A stretch of DNA of 64,000 nucleotides. Source: Viola odorata (Eukaryota; Streptophyta; Magnoliopsida; Malpighiales; Violaceae). The stretch's first letter is position 1. Every line of letters starts with the position of its first letter. The stretch lies in assembly GCA_963691705.1 (NCBI GenBank), contig OY829543.1:28543523-28607522 (forward strand), given 5' to 3'. A program made the position numbers and the translations under genes. This document shows positions 1-9,200 of the stretch, piece by piece. The notes beneath the pieces were generated by a model. The model ran no database searches. It worked only from the letters and a program-made list of their open reading frames with translations, and was not told the origin of the DNA.

Positions 1-158
1 CAGCCGTGAGGAATGCCGCGCCAAGTCCTCGCAAACCATGAAGTCATGCGCGCACCAGGCGCACCAACCCTAGCATCCCATGCCCCACGCCTAAGCCATC
101 CGAGGCCTTGCGCTAGCTCTCCAAGCCAATCTCTTCAAGCCCGCGGTCAAAGGTTTAA
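1..158 (+). repeat. Partial class B monomer (3' third) at window start
   Basis: The window opens inside a monomer. The bases match the end of class B: CAGCCGTGAGG, then CAGGCGCACCAACCC, then CATGCCCC with the 4-bp deletion, then the CCCGCGG block. The array therefore extends beyond the left edge. Confidence 0.95.
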
Positions 159-592
159 GTGAAGGGTGGTTTAGGGTTATTTCATGTAATAATTCCCAAG
201 CCTACTCTTCGCCCATGGGAGAAAATTCCTTGTCTTTTGATGTCTACAGACTTATTTTCACATCATCGCTTTGAGTTACCTTTTAGTTATTTTCCAACTC
301 TTTTCCATAGTACTGATGCATATCTCTCCTATGTAGGTACTATGTGTGACATTCGCAAAGGAATGGAGCGCGCAGATTCGAGGACGAATCCATTTGATGA
401 GGGAGGAGATGATACGAGCATGAGGGCTCTCACTCGTATCCACGTGAAGACCTCATGGATAGGCCGCGCAAGACATGAGGAATGTCGGGCCAAGTCCTCG
501 CAAACCATGAAGACATGCGCGCACCTGGCGCGCAACCTTAGTATCCCATGAAGTCCCCGCGCCTAAGCCATCCGAGACCTTGCGCTAGCTCT

Positions 593-691
593 CCAAGCCA
601 ATCTCTTCAAGCCCGCGGTCAAAGCTTTAAGTGAAGGGTGGTTTAGGGTTATTTCATGTAATAATTCCCAAGCCTACTCTTCGCCCATGGG
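593..691 (+). repeat. Diverged internal direct repeat within the monomer, 75 bp apart
   Basis: CCAAGCC, two or three bases, CTCTTC, none or two bases, then GCCC occurs at 593-614 (before CCCGCGG) and again at 668-686 (running into CCCATGGG). The pair recurs once per monomer. It suggests part of the monomer arose by an old local duplication. Confidence 0.55.
640..650 (+). repeat. Plant-telomere-like 11-mer GGTTTAGGGTT
   Basis: GGTTTAGGGTT matches 11 bases of the (TTTAGGG)n register, with a single full heptamer at 642-648. It is present in the A, B and D openings. Class C has GTTTAGGTTTA instead. One heptamer per monomer may be chance. Confidence 0.45.
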
Positions 692-695
692 AGAA
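680..695. other. Palindrome CCCATGGG inside a 16-bp imperfect dyad
   Basis: CCCATGGG (684-691) is a perfect 8-bp palindrome. TTCGCCCATGGGAGAA (680-695) is symmetric except for one pair. It is present in nearly all monomers and lost at 8179 and 13838 (CCCACGGG) and 47342 (CCCGTGGG). Confidence 0.75.
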
Positions 696-711
696 AATTC
701 CTTGTCTTTTG

Positions 712-725
712 AAGTCTACAGACTT
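712..725. other. Inverted repeat AAGTCT-AC-AGACTT
   Basis: Perfect 6-bp arms with a 2-bp spacer. It is kept in most monomers. It is broken in the first monomer (ATGTCT), in Dfs and several D copies (AGACGT), at 47815 (CACACTT), at 50648 (TAGAGACTT), and in the 57258/61976/62449 group (AGAATT). Confidence 0.75.
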
Positions 726-846
726 ATTTTCACATCATCGCTTTGAGTTACCTTTTAGTTATTTTCCAACTCTTTTCCATAGTACTGATGCATATCTCTC
801 CTATGTAGGTACTATGTGTGACATTCGCAAAGGAATGGAGCGCGCA

Positions 847-862
847 GATTCGAGGACGAATC
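847..862. other. Inverted repeat GATTCG-AGGA-CGAATC
   Basis: Perfect 6-bp arms around a 4-bp loop. In class B it reads AGATTCG-AGAA-CGAATCT, with 7-bp arms. It is broken by CAAATC in many D and C/D monomers, by TGAATC in B'', and by GATCCG in the D monomers at 36483, 41203 and 44978. It is a dyad in DNA; no role is shown. Confidence 0.75.
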
Positions 863-912
863 CATTTGATGAGGGAGGAGATGATACGAGCATGAGGGCT
901 CTCACTCGTATC

Positions 913-918
913 CACGTG
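913..918. promoter_or_regulatory. G-box-like palindrome CACGTG
   Basis: CACGTG is present once in almost every monomer and replaced by CACATG in the D-MK series of domain IV; at 44505 it is AACGTG. CACGTG is the core bound by plant bZIP and bHLH factors. A regulatory role in a satellite is conjecture, and the motif is short enough to be incidental. Confidence 0.35.
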
Positions 919-922
919 AAGA

Positions 923-952
923 CCTCATGGATAGGCCGCGCAAGACATGAGG
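923..952. other. Inverted repeat CCTCATG...CATGAGG (class A form)
   Basis: Arms at 923-929 and 946-952 with a 16-bp loop that includes GGCCGCGC. In classes C and D the arms are 8 bp (CCTCATGG and CCATGAGG, for example 3753-3760 and 3775-3782). Confidence 0.8.
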
Positions 953-987
953 AATGTCGGGCCAAGTCCTCGCAAACCATGAAGACA

Positions 988-1006
988 TGCGCGCACCTGG
1001 CGCGCA
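988..1006. other. GC-rich inverted repeat TGCGCGC-ACCTG-GCGCGCA
   Basis: Perfect 7-bp arms with a 5-bp loop in class A. In B' and B'' it is GCGCGC-ACCAG-GCGCGC. It is degraded in B (GGCGCACC) and in C and D (GCGTGCACC). The alternating purine-pyrimidine arms could also favour left-handed DNA. Confidence 0.65.
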
Positions 1007-1102
1007 ACCTTAGTATCCCATGAAGTCCCCGCGCCTAAGCCATCCGAGACCTTGCGCTAGCTCTCCAAGCCAATCTCTTCAAGCCCGCGGTCAAGGCCTT
1101 AA

Positions 1103-1575
1103 ATAAAGGGTAGTTTAGGTTTATTTCATGTAATAATTCCCAAGCCTACTCTTCGCCCATGGGAGAAAATTCCTTGTGTTTTGAAGTCTACAGACTTATT
1201 TTCCCATCATCGCTTTGAGTTACCTTTTAGTTATTTTCCAACTCTTTTCCATAGTGCTGATGCATATCTCTTCTATGTAGGTACTTTGTGTGACATTCGC
1301 AAAGGAATGGAGCGCGCAGATTCGAGAACAAATCTATTTGAAGAGGGAGTAGATGATACGAACATGAGGGCTCTCACTCGTATCCACGTGAAGACCTCAC
1401 GGATAGGCCGCGCCAGCCGTGAGGAATGCCGCGCCAAGTCCTCGCAAACCATGAAGTCATGCGCGCACCAGGCGCGCCAACCCTAGCATCCCATGAAGTC
1501 CCCACGCCTAAGCCATCCGAGGCCTTGCGCTAGCTCTCCAAGCCAATCTCTTCAAGCCCGCGGTCAAAGCCTTAA
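1103..1575 (+). repeat. C/B' mosaic monomer
   Basis: It opens AAATAAAGGGTAGTTTAGG (class C with one change) and switches to B' by TTCCTTGTGTTTTG. The exchange point is within about 55 bp. Its GAGAACAAATC also breaks the GATTCG/CGAATC dyad. Confidence 0.8.
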
Positions 1576-3460
1576 GTGAAGGGTGGTTTAGGGTTATTTC
1601 ATGTAATAATTCCCAAGCCTACTCTTCGCCCATGGGAGAAAATTCCTTGTGTTTTGAAGTCTACAGACTTATTTTCCCATCATCGCTTTGAGTTACCTTT
1701 TAGTTATTTTCCAACTCTTTTCCATAGTGCTGATGCATATCTCTTCTATGTAGGTACTTTGTGTGACATTCGCAAAGGAATGGAGTGCGCAGATTCGAGA
1801 ACGAATCTATTTGAAGAGGGAGTAGATGATACGAACATGAGGGCTCTCACTCGTATCCACGTGAAGACCTCACGGATAGGCCGCGCCAGCCGTGAGGAAT
1901 GCCGCGCCAAGTCCTCGCAAACCATGAAGTCATGCGCGCACCAGGCGCACCAACCCTAGCATCCCATGTCCCACGCCTAAGCCATCCGAGGCCTTGCGCT
2001 AGCTCTCCAAGCCAATCTCTTCAAGCCCGCGGTCAAAGGTTTAAGTGAAGGGTGGTTTAGGGCTATTTCATGTAATAATTCCCAAGCCTACTCTTCGCCC
2101 ATGGGAGAAAATTCCTTGTCTTTTGAAGTCTACAGACTTATTTTCACATCATCGCTTTGAGTTACCTTTTAGTTATTTTCCAACTCTTTTCCATAGTACT
2201 GATGCATATCTCTCCTATGTAGGTACTATGTGTGACATTCGCAAAGGAATGGAGCGCGCAGATTCGAGGACGAATCCATTTGATGAGGGAGGAGATGATA
2301 CGAGCATGAGGGCTCTCACTCGTATCCACGTGAAGACCTCATGGATAGGCCGCGCAAGACATGAGGAATGTCGGGCCAAGTCCTCGCAAACCATGAAGAC
2401 ATGCGCGCACCTGGCGCGCAACCTTAGTATCCCATGAAGTCCCCGCGCCTAAGCCATCCGAGACCTTGCGCTAGCTCTCCAAGCCAATCTCTTCAAGCCC
2501 GCGGTCAAAGCTTTAAGTGAAGGGTGGTTTAGGGTTATTTCATGTAATAATTCCCAAGCCTACTCTTCGCCCATGGGAGAAAATTCCTTGTCTTTTGAAG
2601 TCTACAGACTTATTTTCACATCATCGCTTTGAGTTACCTTTTAGTTATTTTCCAACTCTTTTCCATAGTACTGATGCATATCTCTCCTATGTAGGTACTA
2701 TGTGTGACATTCGCAAAGGAATGGAGCGCGCAGATTCGAGGACGAATCCATTTGATGAGGGAGGAGATGATACGAGCATGAGGGCTCTCACTCGTATCCA
2801 CGTGAAGACCTCATGGATAGGCCGCGCAAGACATGAGGAATGTTGGGCCAAGTCCTCGCAAACCATGAAGACATGCGCGCACCTGGCGCGCAACCTTAGT
2901 ATCCCATGAAGTCCCCGCGCCTAAGCCATCCGAGACCTTGCGCTAGCTCTCCAAGCCAATCTCTTCAAGCCCGCGGTCAAGGCCTTAAGTAAAGGGTAGT
3001 TTAGGTTTACTTCATGTAATAATTCCCAAGCCTACTCTTCGCCCATGGGAAAAAAATCCTTGTCTTTTGAAGTCTACAGACTTATTTTCACATCATCGCT
3101 TTGAATTACCTTTTAGTAATTTTCCAACCCTTTTCCATAGTGCTTATGCATATCTCTCCTATGTAGGTACTTTGTGTTACATTCGCAAAGGAATGGAGCC
3201 CGCAGATTCGAGGACGAATCCATTTGAAGAGGGAGGAGATGATACGAACATGAGGGCTCTCACTCGTATCCACGTGAAGACCTCATGGATAGGCCGCGCA
3301 AGACATGAGGAATGTCGGGCCAAGTCCTCGCAAACCATGAAGACATGCGCGCACCTGGCGCGCAACCTTAGTATCCCATGAAGTCCCCGCGCCTAAGCCA
3401 TCCGAGACCTTGCGCTAGCTCTCCAAGCCAATCTCTTCAAGCCCGCGGTCAAGGCCTTAA

Positions 3461-3933
3461 GTAAAGGGTAGTTTAGGTTTATTTCATGTAATAATTCCCA
3501 AGCCTACTCTTCGCCCATGGGAGAAAAATCCTTGTCTTTTGAAGTCTACAGACTTATTTTCACATCATCGCTTTGAATTACCTTTTAGTAATTTTCCAAC
3601 CCTTTTCCATAGTGCTTATGCATATCTCTCCTATGTAGGTACTTTGTGTTACATTCGCAAAGGAATGGAGCCCGCAGATTCGAGGACGAATCCATTTGAA
3701 GAGGGAGGAGATGATACGAACATGAGGGCTCTCACTCGTATCCACGTGAAGACCTCATGGATAGGCCGCGCAAGCCATGAGGAATGCCGCGCCAAGTCCT
3801 CGCAAACCATGAAGACATGCGTGCACCAGGCGCGCCAACCCTAGCATCCCATGAAGTCCCCGCGCCTAAGCCATCCGAGGCCTTGCGGTAGCTCTCCAAG
3901 CCAATCTCTTCAAGCCCGCGGTCAAGGCCTTAA
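3461..3933 (+). repeat. Reference class C monomer (473 bp)
   Basis: It opens AAGTAAAGGGTAGTTTAGG in place of GTGAAGGGTGGTTTAGGG, so the telomere-like heptamer is altered. Other marks are GAGAAAAATCC, TTTAGTAATTTTCC, GTGCTTATGC, TTGTGTTACATTCG, GGAGCCCGCAG, and CCTCATGG with CCATGAGG. It ends in the undeleted CATGAAGTCCCCGCG. Confidence 0.9.
3698..3711 (+). other. Polypurine run followed by TGATAC, retroelement-end-like
   Basis: GAAGAGGGAGGAGA (3698-3711) is purine only and is followed directly by TGATAC. Just upstream, the frame reads DSRTNPFEEGGDDT. This resembles the 3' end of a plant Ty3/gypsy polyprotein, then a polypurine tract, then an LTR starting TG. It recurs in most A, C and D monomers; B has GAAGAGGGAGTAGA. 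Origin from a retroelement is inference. Confidence 0.4.
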
Positions 3934-4402
3934 GTGAAGGGTGGTTTAGGGTTATTTCATGTAATAATTCCCAAGCCTACTCTTCGCCCATGGGAGAAAA
4001 TTCCTTGTGTTTTGAAGTCTACAGACTTATTTTCCCATCATCGCTTTGAGTTACCTTTTAGTTATTTTCCAACTCTTTTCCATAGTGCTGATGCATATCT
4101 CTTCTATGTAGGTACTTTGTGTGACATTCGCAAAGGAATGGAGTGCGCAGATTCGAGAACGAATCTATTTGAAGAGGGAGTAGATGATACGAACATGAGG
4201 GCTCTCACTCGTATCCACGTGAAGACCTCACGGATAGGCCGCGCCAGCCGTGAGGAATGCCGCGCCAAGTCCTCGCAAACCATGAAGTCATGCGCACACC
4301 AGGCGCACCAACCCTAGCATCCCATGCCCCACGCCTAAGCCATCCGAGGCCTTGCGCTAGCTCTCCAAGCCAATCTCTTCAAGCCCGCGGTCAAAGGTTT
4401 AA
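3934..4402 (+). repeat. Reference class B monomer (469 bp)
   Basis: Diagnostic bases are CCTTGTGTTTTG, ATTTTCCCATC, CTCTTCTATG, GAGAACGAATCTATTTG, GGGAGTAGATG, CCTCACGG with CCGTGAGG, and CAGGCGCACC followed by CATGCCCCACG. The 4-bp deletion makes it the shortest class. Against class A, I counted roughly 13 codon-changing and 5 silent differences in the shared open frame, which gives no sign of protein constraint. Confidence 0.92.
4226..4255. other. Same inverted repeat, class B form CCTCACGG...CCGTGAGG
   Basis: Arms at 4226-4233 and 4248-4255 around a 14-bp loop. Against classes C and D, both arms differ at the pairing position (T to C on the left, A to G on the right), so the 8-bp pairing is kept. 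B' and B'' share this form. Confidence 0.82.
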
Positions 4403-4874
4403 GTGAAGGGTGGTTTAGGGTTATTTCATGTAATAATTCCCAAGCCTACTCTTCGCCCATGGGAGAAAATTCCTTGTCTTTTGAAGTCTACAGACTTATT
4501 TTCACATCATCGCTTTGAGTTACCTTTTAGTTATTTTCCAACTCTTTTCCATAGTACTGATGCATATCTCTCCTATGTAGGTACTATGTGTGACATTCGC
4601 AAAGGAATGGAGCGCGCAGATTCGAGGACGAATCCATTTGATGAGGGAGGAGATGATACGAGCATGAGGGCTCTCACTCGTATCCACGTGAAGACCTCAT
4701 GGATAGGCCGCGCAAGACATGAGGAATGTCGGGCCAAGTCCTCGCAAACCATGAAGACATGCGCGCACCTGGCGCGCAACCTTAGTATCCCATGAAGTCC
4801 CCGCGCCTAAGCCATCCGAGACCTTGCGCTAGCTCTCCAAGCCAATCTCTTCAAGCCCGCGGTCAAGGCCTTAA
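4403..4874 (+). repeat. Reference class A monomer (472 bp)
   Basis: Diagnostic bases are CCTTGTCTTTTG, ATAGTACTGATG, ACTATGTGTGAC, TTTGATGAGGGAGG and CTGGCGCGCAACCTTAGTAT. The last is one C shorter than in the other classes, which removes the usual TAG and lengthens the chance open frame to 130 codons. Class A copies occur at 159, 631, 2045, 2517, 4403, 6289, 8648, 10062, 11948, 14307, 18081, 21855, 26103, 30823, 35538, 37898, 40258 and 42145, and as the main body of 45924. Confidence 0.92.
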
Positions 4875-5346
4875 GTAAAGGGTAGTTTAGGTTTATTTCA
4901 TGTAATAATTCCCAAGCCTACTCTTCGCCCATGGGAGAAAAATCCTTGTCTTTTGAAGTCTACAGACTTATTTTCACATCATCGCTTTGAATTACCTTTT
5001 AGTAATTTTCCAACCCTTTTCCATAGTGCTTATGCATATCTCTCCTATGTAGGTACTTTGTGTTACATTCGCAAAGGAATGGAGCCCGCAGATTCGAGGA
5101 CGAATCCATTTGAAGAGGGAGGAGATGATACGAACATGAGGGCTCTCACTCGTATCCACGTGAAGACCTCATGGATAGGCCGCGCAAGACATGAGGAATG
5201 TCGGGCCAAGTCCTCGCAAACCATGAAGACATGCGCGCACCTGGCGCGCAACCTTAGTATCCCATGAAGTCCCCGCGCCTAAGCCATCCGAGACCTTGCG
5301 CTAGCTCTCCAAGCCAATCTCTTCAAGCCCGCGGTCAAGGCCTTAA
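4875..5346 (+). repeat. C/A mosaic monomer (472 bp)
   Basis: The first three quarters carry class C bases (AAGTAAAGG opening, GCTTATGC, GTGTTACATT, GGAGCCCGC). The last part switches to class A (AAGACATGAGGAATGTCGGG, then CTGGCGCGCAACC). The switch lies after the GGCCGCGC block. The mosaic is a fixed second member of the domain I tetramer (2989, 4875, 6761, 10534, 12420), so the exchange predates the tetramer's amplification. Confidence 0.85.
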
Positions 5347-6288
5347 GTAAAGGGTAGTTTAGGTTTATTTCATGTAATAATTCCCAAGCCTACTCTTCGC
5401 CCATGGGAGAAAAATCCTTGTCTTTTGAAGTCTACAGACTTATTTTCACATCATCGCTTTGAATTACCTTTTAGTAATTTTCCAACCCTTTTCCATAGTG
5501 CTTATGCATATCTCTCCTATGTAGGTACTTTGTGTTACATTCGCAAAGGAATGGAGCCCGCAGATTCGAGGACGAATCCATTTGAAGAGGGAGGAGATGA
5601 TACGAACATGAGGGCTCTCACTCGTATCCACGTGAAGACCTCATGGATAGGCCGCGCAAGCCATGAGGAATGCCGCGCCAAGTCCTCGCAAACCATGAAG
5701 ACATGCGTGCACCAGGCGCGCCAACCCTAGCATCCCATGAAGTCCCCGCGCCTAAGCCATCCGAGGCCTTGCGGTAGCTCTCCAAGCCAATCTCTTCAAG
5801 CCCGCGGTCAAGGCCTTAAGTGAAGGGTGGTTTAGGGTTATTTCATGTAATAATTCCCAAGCCTACTCTTCGCCCATGGGAGAAAATTCCTTGTGTTTTG
5901 AAGTCTACAGACTTATTTTCCCATCATCGCTTTGAGTTACCTTTTAGTTATTTTCCAACTCTTTTCCATAGTGCTGATGCATATCTCTTCTATGTAGGTA
6001 CTTTGTGTGACATTCGCAAAGGAATGGAGTGCGCAGATTCGAGAACGAATCTATTTGAAGAGGGAGTAGATGATACGAACATGAGGGCTCTCACTCGTAT
6101 CCACGTGAAGACCTCACGGATAGGCCGCGCCAGCCGTGAGGAATGCCGCGCCAAGTCCTCGCAAACCATGAAGTCATGCGCACACCAGGCGCACCAACCC
6201 TAGCATCCCATGCCCCACGCCTAAGCCATCCGAGGCCTTGCGCTAGCTCTCCAAGCCAATCTCTTCAAGCCCGCGGTCAAAGGTTTAA

Positions 6289-9200
6289 GTGAAGGGTGGT
6301 TTAGGGTTATTTCATGTAATAATTCCCAAGCCTACTCTTCGCCCATGGGAGAAAATTCCTTGTCTTTTGAAGTCTACAGACTTATTTTCACATCATCGCT
6401 TTGAGTTACCTTTTAGTTATTTTCCAACTCTTTTCCATAGTACTGATGCATATCTCTCCTATGTAGGTACTATGTGTGACATTCGCAAAGGAATGGAGCG
6501 CGCAGATTCGAGGACGAATCCATTTGATGAGGGAGGAGATGATACGAGCATGAGGGCTCTCACTCGTATCCACGTGAAGACCTCATGGATAGGCCGCGCA
6601 AGACATGAGGAATGTCGGGCCAAGTCCTCGCAAACCATGAAGACATGCGCGCACCTGGCGCGCAACCTTAGTATCCCATGAAGTCCCCGCGCCTAAGCCA
6701 TCCGAGACCTTGCGCTAGCTCTCCAAGCCAATCTCTTCAAGCCCGCGGTCAAGGCCTTAAGTAAAGGGTAGTTTAGGTTTATTTCATGTAATAATTCCCA
6801 AGCCTACTCTTCGCCCATGGGAGAAAAATCCTTGTCTTTTGAAGTCTACAGACTTATTTTCACATCATCGCTTTGAATTACCTTTTAGTAATTTTCCAAC
6901 CCTTTTCCATAGTGCTTATGCATATCTCTCCTATGTAGGTACTTTGTGTTACATTCGCAAAGGAATGGAGCCCGCAGATTCGAGGACGAATCCATTTGAA
7001 GAGGGAGGAGATGATACGAACATGAGGGCTCTCACTCGTATCCACGTGAAGACCTCATGGATAGGCCGCGCAAGACATGAGGAATGTCGGGCCAAGTCCT
7101 CGCAAACCATGAAGACATGCGCGCACCTGGCGCGCAACCTTAGTATCCCATGAAGTCCCCGCGCCTAAGCCATCCGAGACCTTGCGCTAGCTCTCCAAGC
7201 CAATCTCTTCAAGCCCGCGGTCAAGGCCTTAAGTAAAGGGTAGTTTAGGTTTATTTCATGTAATAATTCCCAAGCCTACTCTTCGCCCATGGGAGAAAAA
7301 TCCTTGTCTTTTGAAGTCTACAGACTTATTTTCACATCATCGCTTTGAATTACCTTTTAGTAATTTTCCAACCCTTTTCCATAGTGCTTATGCATATCTC
7401 TCCTATGTAGGTACTTTGTGTTACATTCGCAAAGGAATGGAGCCCGCAGATTCGAGGACGAATCCATTTGAAGAGGGAGGAGATGATACGAACATGAGGG
7501 CTCTCACTCGTATCCACGTGAAGACCTCATGGATAGGCCGCGCAAGCCATGAGGAATGCCGCGCCAAGTCCTCGCAAACCATGAAGACATGCGTGCACCA
7601 GGCGCGCCAACCCTAGCATCCCATGAAGTCCCCGCGCCTAAGCCATCCGAGGCCTTGCGGTAGCTCTCCAAGCCAATCTCTTCAAGCCCGCGGTCAAGGC
7701 CTTAAGTGAAGGGTGGTTTAGGGTTATTTCATGTAATAATTCCCAAGCCTACTCTTCGCCCATGGGAGAAAATTCCTTGTGTTTTGAAGTCTACAGACTT
7801 ATTTTCCCATCATCGCTTTGAGTTACCTTTTAGTTATTTTCCAACTCTTTTCCATAGTACTGATGCATATCTCTTCTATATAGGTACTTTGTGTGACATT
7901 CGCAAAGGAAAGGAGCGCGCAGATTCGAGAACGAATCTATTTGAAGAGGGAGTAGATGATACGAAGATGAGGGCTCTCACTCGTATCCACGTGAAGACCT
8001 CACGGATAGGCCGCGCCAACCGTGAGGAATGCCGCGCCAAGTCCTCGCAAACCATGAAGTCATGCGCGCACCAGGCGCGCCAACCCTAGCATCCCATGAA
8101 GTCCCCACGTCTAAGCCATCCGAGGCCTTGCGCTAGCTCTCCAAGCCAATCTCTTCAAGCCCGCGGTCAAAGCCTTAAGTGAAGGGTGGTTTAGGGTTAT
8201 TTCATGTAATAATTCCCAAGCCTACTCTTCGCCCACGGGAGAAAATTCCTTGTGTTTTGAAGTCTACAGACTTATTTTCCCATCATCGCTTTGAGTTACC
8301 TTTTAGTTATTTTCCAACTCTTTTCCATAGTGCTGATGCATATCTCTTCTATGTAGGTACTTTGTGTGACATTCGCAAAGGAATGGAGCGCGCAGATTCG
8401 AGAACGAATCTATTTGAAGAGGGAGTAGATGATACGAACATGAGGGCTCTCACTCGTATCCACGTGAAGACCTCACGGATAGGCCGCGCCAGCCGTGAGG
8501 AATGCCGCGCCAAGTCCTCGCAAACCATGAAGTCATGCGCGCACCAGGCGCACCAACCCTAGCATCCCATGCCCCACGCCTAAGCCATCCGAGGCCTTGC
8601 GCTAGCTCTCCAAGCCAATCTCTTCAAGCCCGCGGTCAAAGCTTTAAGTGAAGGGTGGTTTAGGGTTATTTCATGTAATAATTCCCAAGCCTACTCTTCG
8701 CCCATGGGAGAAAATTCCTTGTCTTTTGAAGTCTACAGACTTATTTTCACATCATCGCTTTGAGTTACCTTTTAGTTATTTTCCAACTCTTTTCCATAGT
8801 ACTGATGCATATCTCTCCTATGTAGGTACTATGTGTGACATTCGCAAAGGAATGGAGCGCGCAGATTCGAGGACGAATCCATTTGATGAGGGAGGAGATG
8901 ATACGAGCATGAGGGCTCTCACTCGTATCCACGTGAAGACCTCATGGATAGGCCGCGCAAGACATGAGGAATGTCGGGCCAAGTCCTCGCAAACCATAAA
9001 GACATGCGCGCACCTGGCGCGCAACCTTAGTATCCCATGAAGTCCCCGCGCCTAAGCCATCCGAGACCTTGCGCTAGCTCTCCAAGCCAATCTCTTCAAG
9101 CCCGCGGTCAAGGCCTTAAGTAAAGGGTAGTTTAGGTTTATTTCATGTAATAATTCCCAAGCCTACTCTTCGCCCATGGGAGAAAAATCCTTGTCTTTTG

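Larger units (their letters stand above)
159..2044 (+). repeat. HOR copy, tetramer variant A-A-C/B'-B (1886 bp)
   Basis: It has the length of the domain I tetramer but a different composition: two class A monomers, then the C/B' mosaic at 1103, then B. The first monomer has TTTTGATGTCTACAG where the others have TTTTGAAGTCTACAG. Confidence 0.8.
2045..4402 (+). repeat. HOR copy, pentamer A-A-C/A-C-B (2358 bp)
   Basis: This is the tetramer plus one extra class A monomer at its left end. The A at 2517 has GTTGGGCC in place of GTCGGGCC. Confidence 0.8.
4403..6288 (+). repeat. HOR copy, canonical tetramer A-C/A-C-B (1886 bp)
   Basis: Best reference copy of the domain I tetramer. The block 2517-4402 to its left has the same order and length, and the two look nearly identical by eye. 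Confidence 0.87.

Noticed and set aside
159..551. Open frames of 101-132 codons on the + strand in almost every monomer, suggesting a tandem gene family
   Set aside because: They start at GTG or TTG, not ATG. Monomer lengths of 469, 472 and 473 are not multiples of three, so no frame continues. Frameshifts (16671, 20445, 28940, 32240, 31295), stops (23273, 24219, 27521, 28467, 52536) and a lost stop (38370) are copied freely. Replacement to silent differences between classes A and B are about 13 to 5, close to neutral.
642..648. True telomere or interstitial telomere array
   Set aside because: Only one heptamer per monomer, never in tandem, and it is altered in class C.
832..990. Second internal duplication (TTCGCAAAGGAATGGAG against CTCGCAAACCATGAAG)
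   Set aside because: The similarity is limited to CGCAAA plus a loose ATG.AG; it is too short and diverged to tell from chance.
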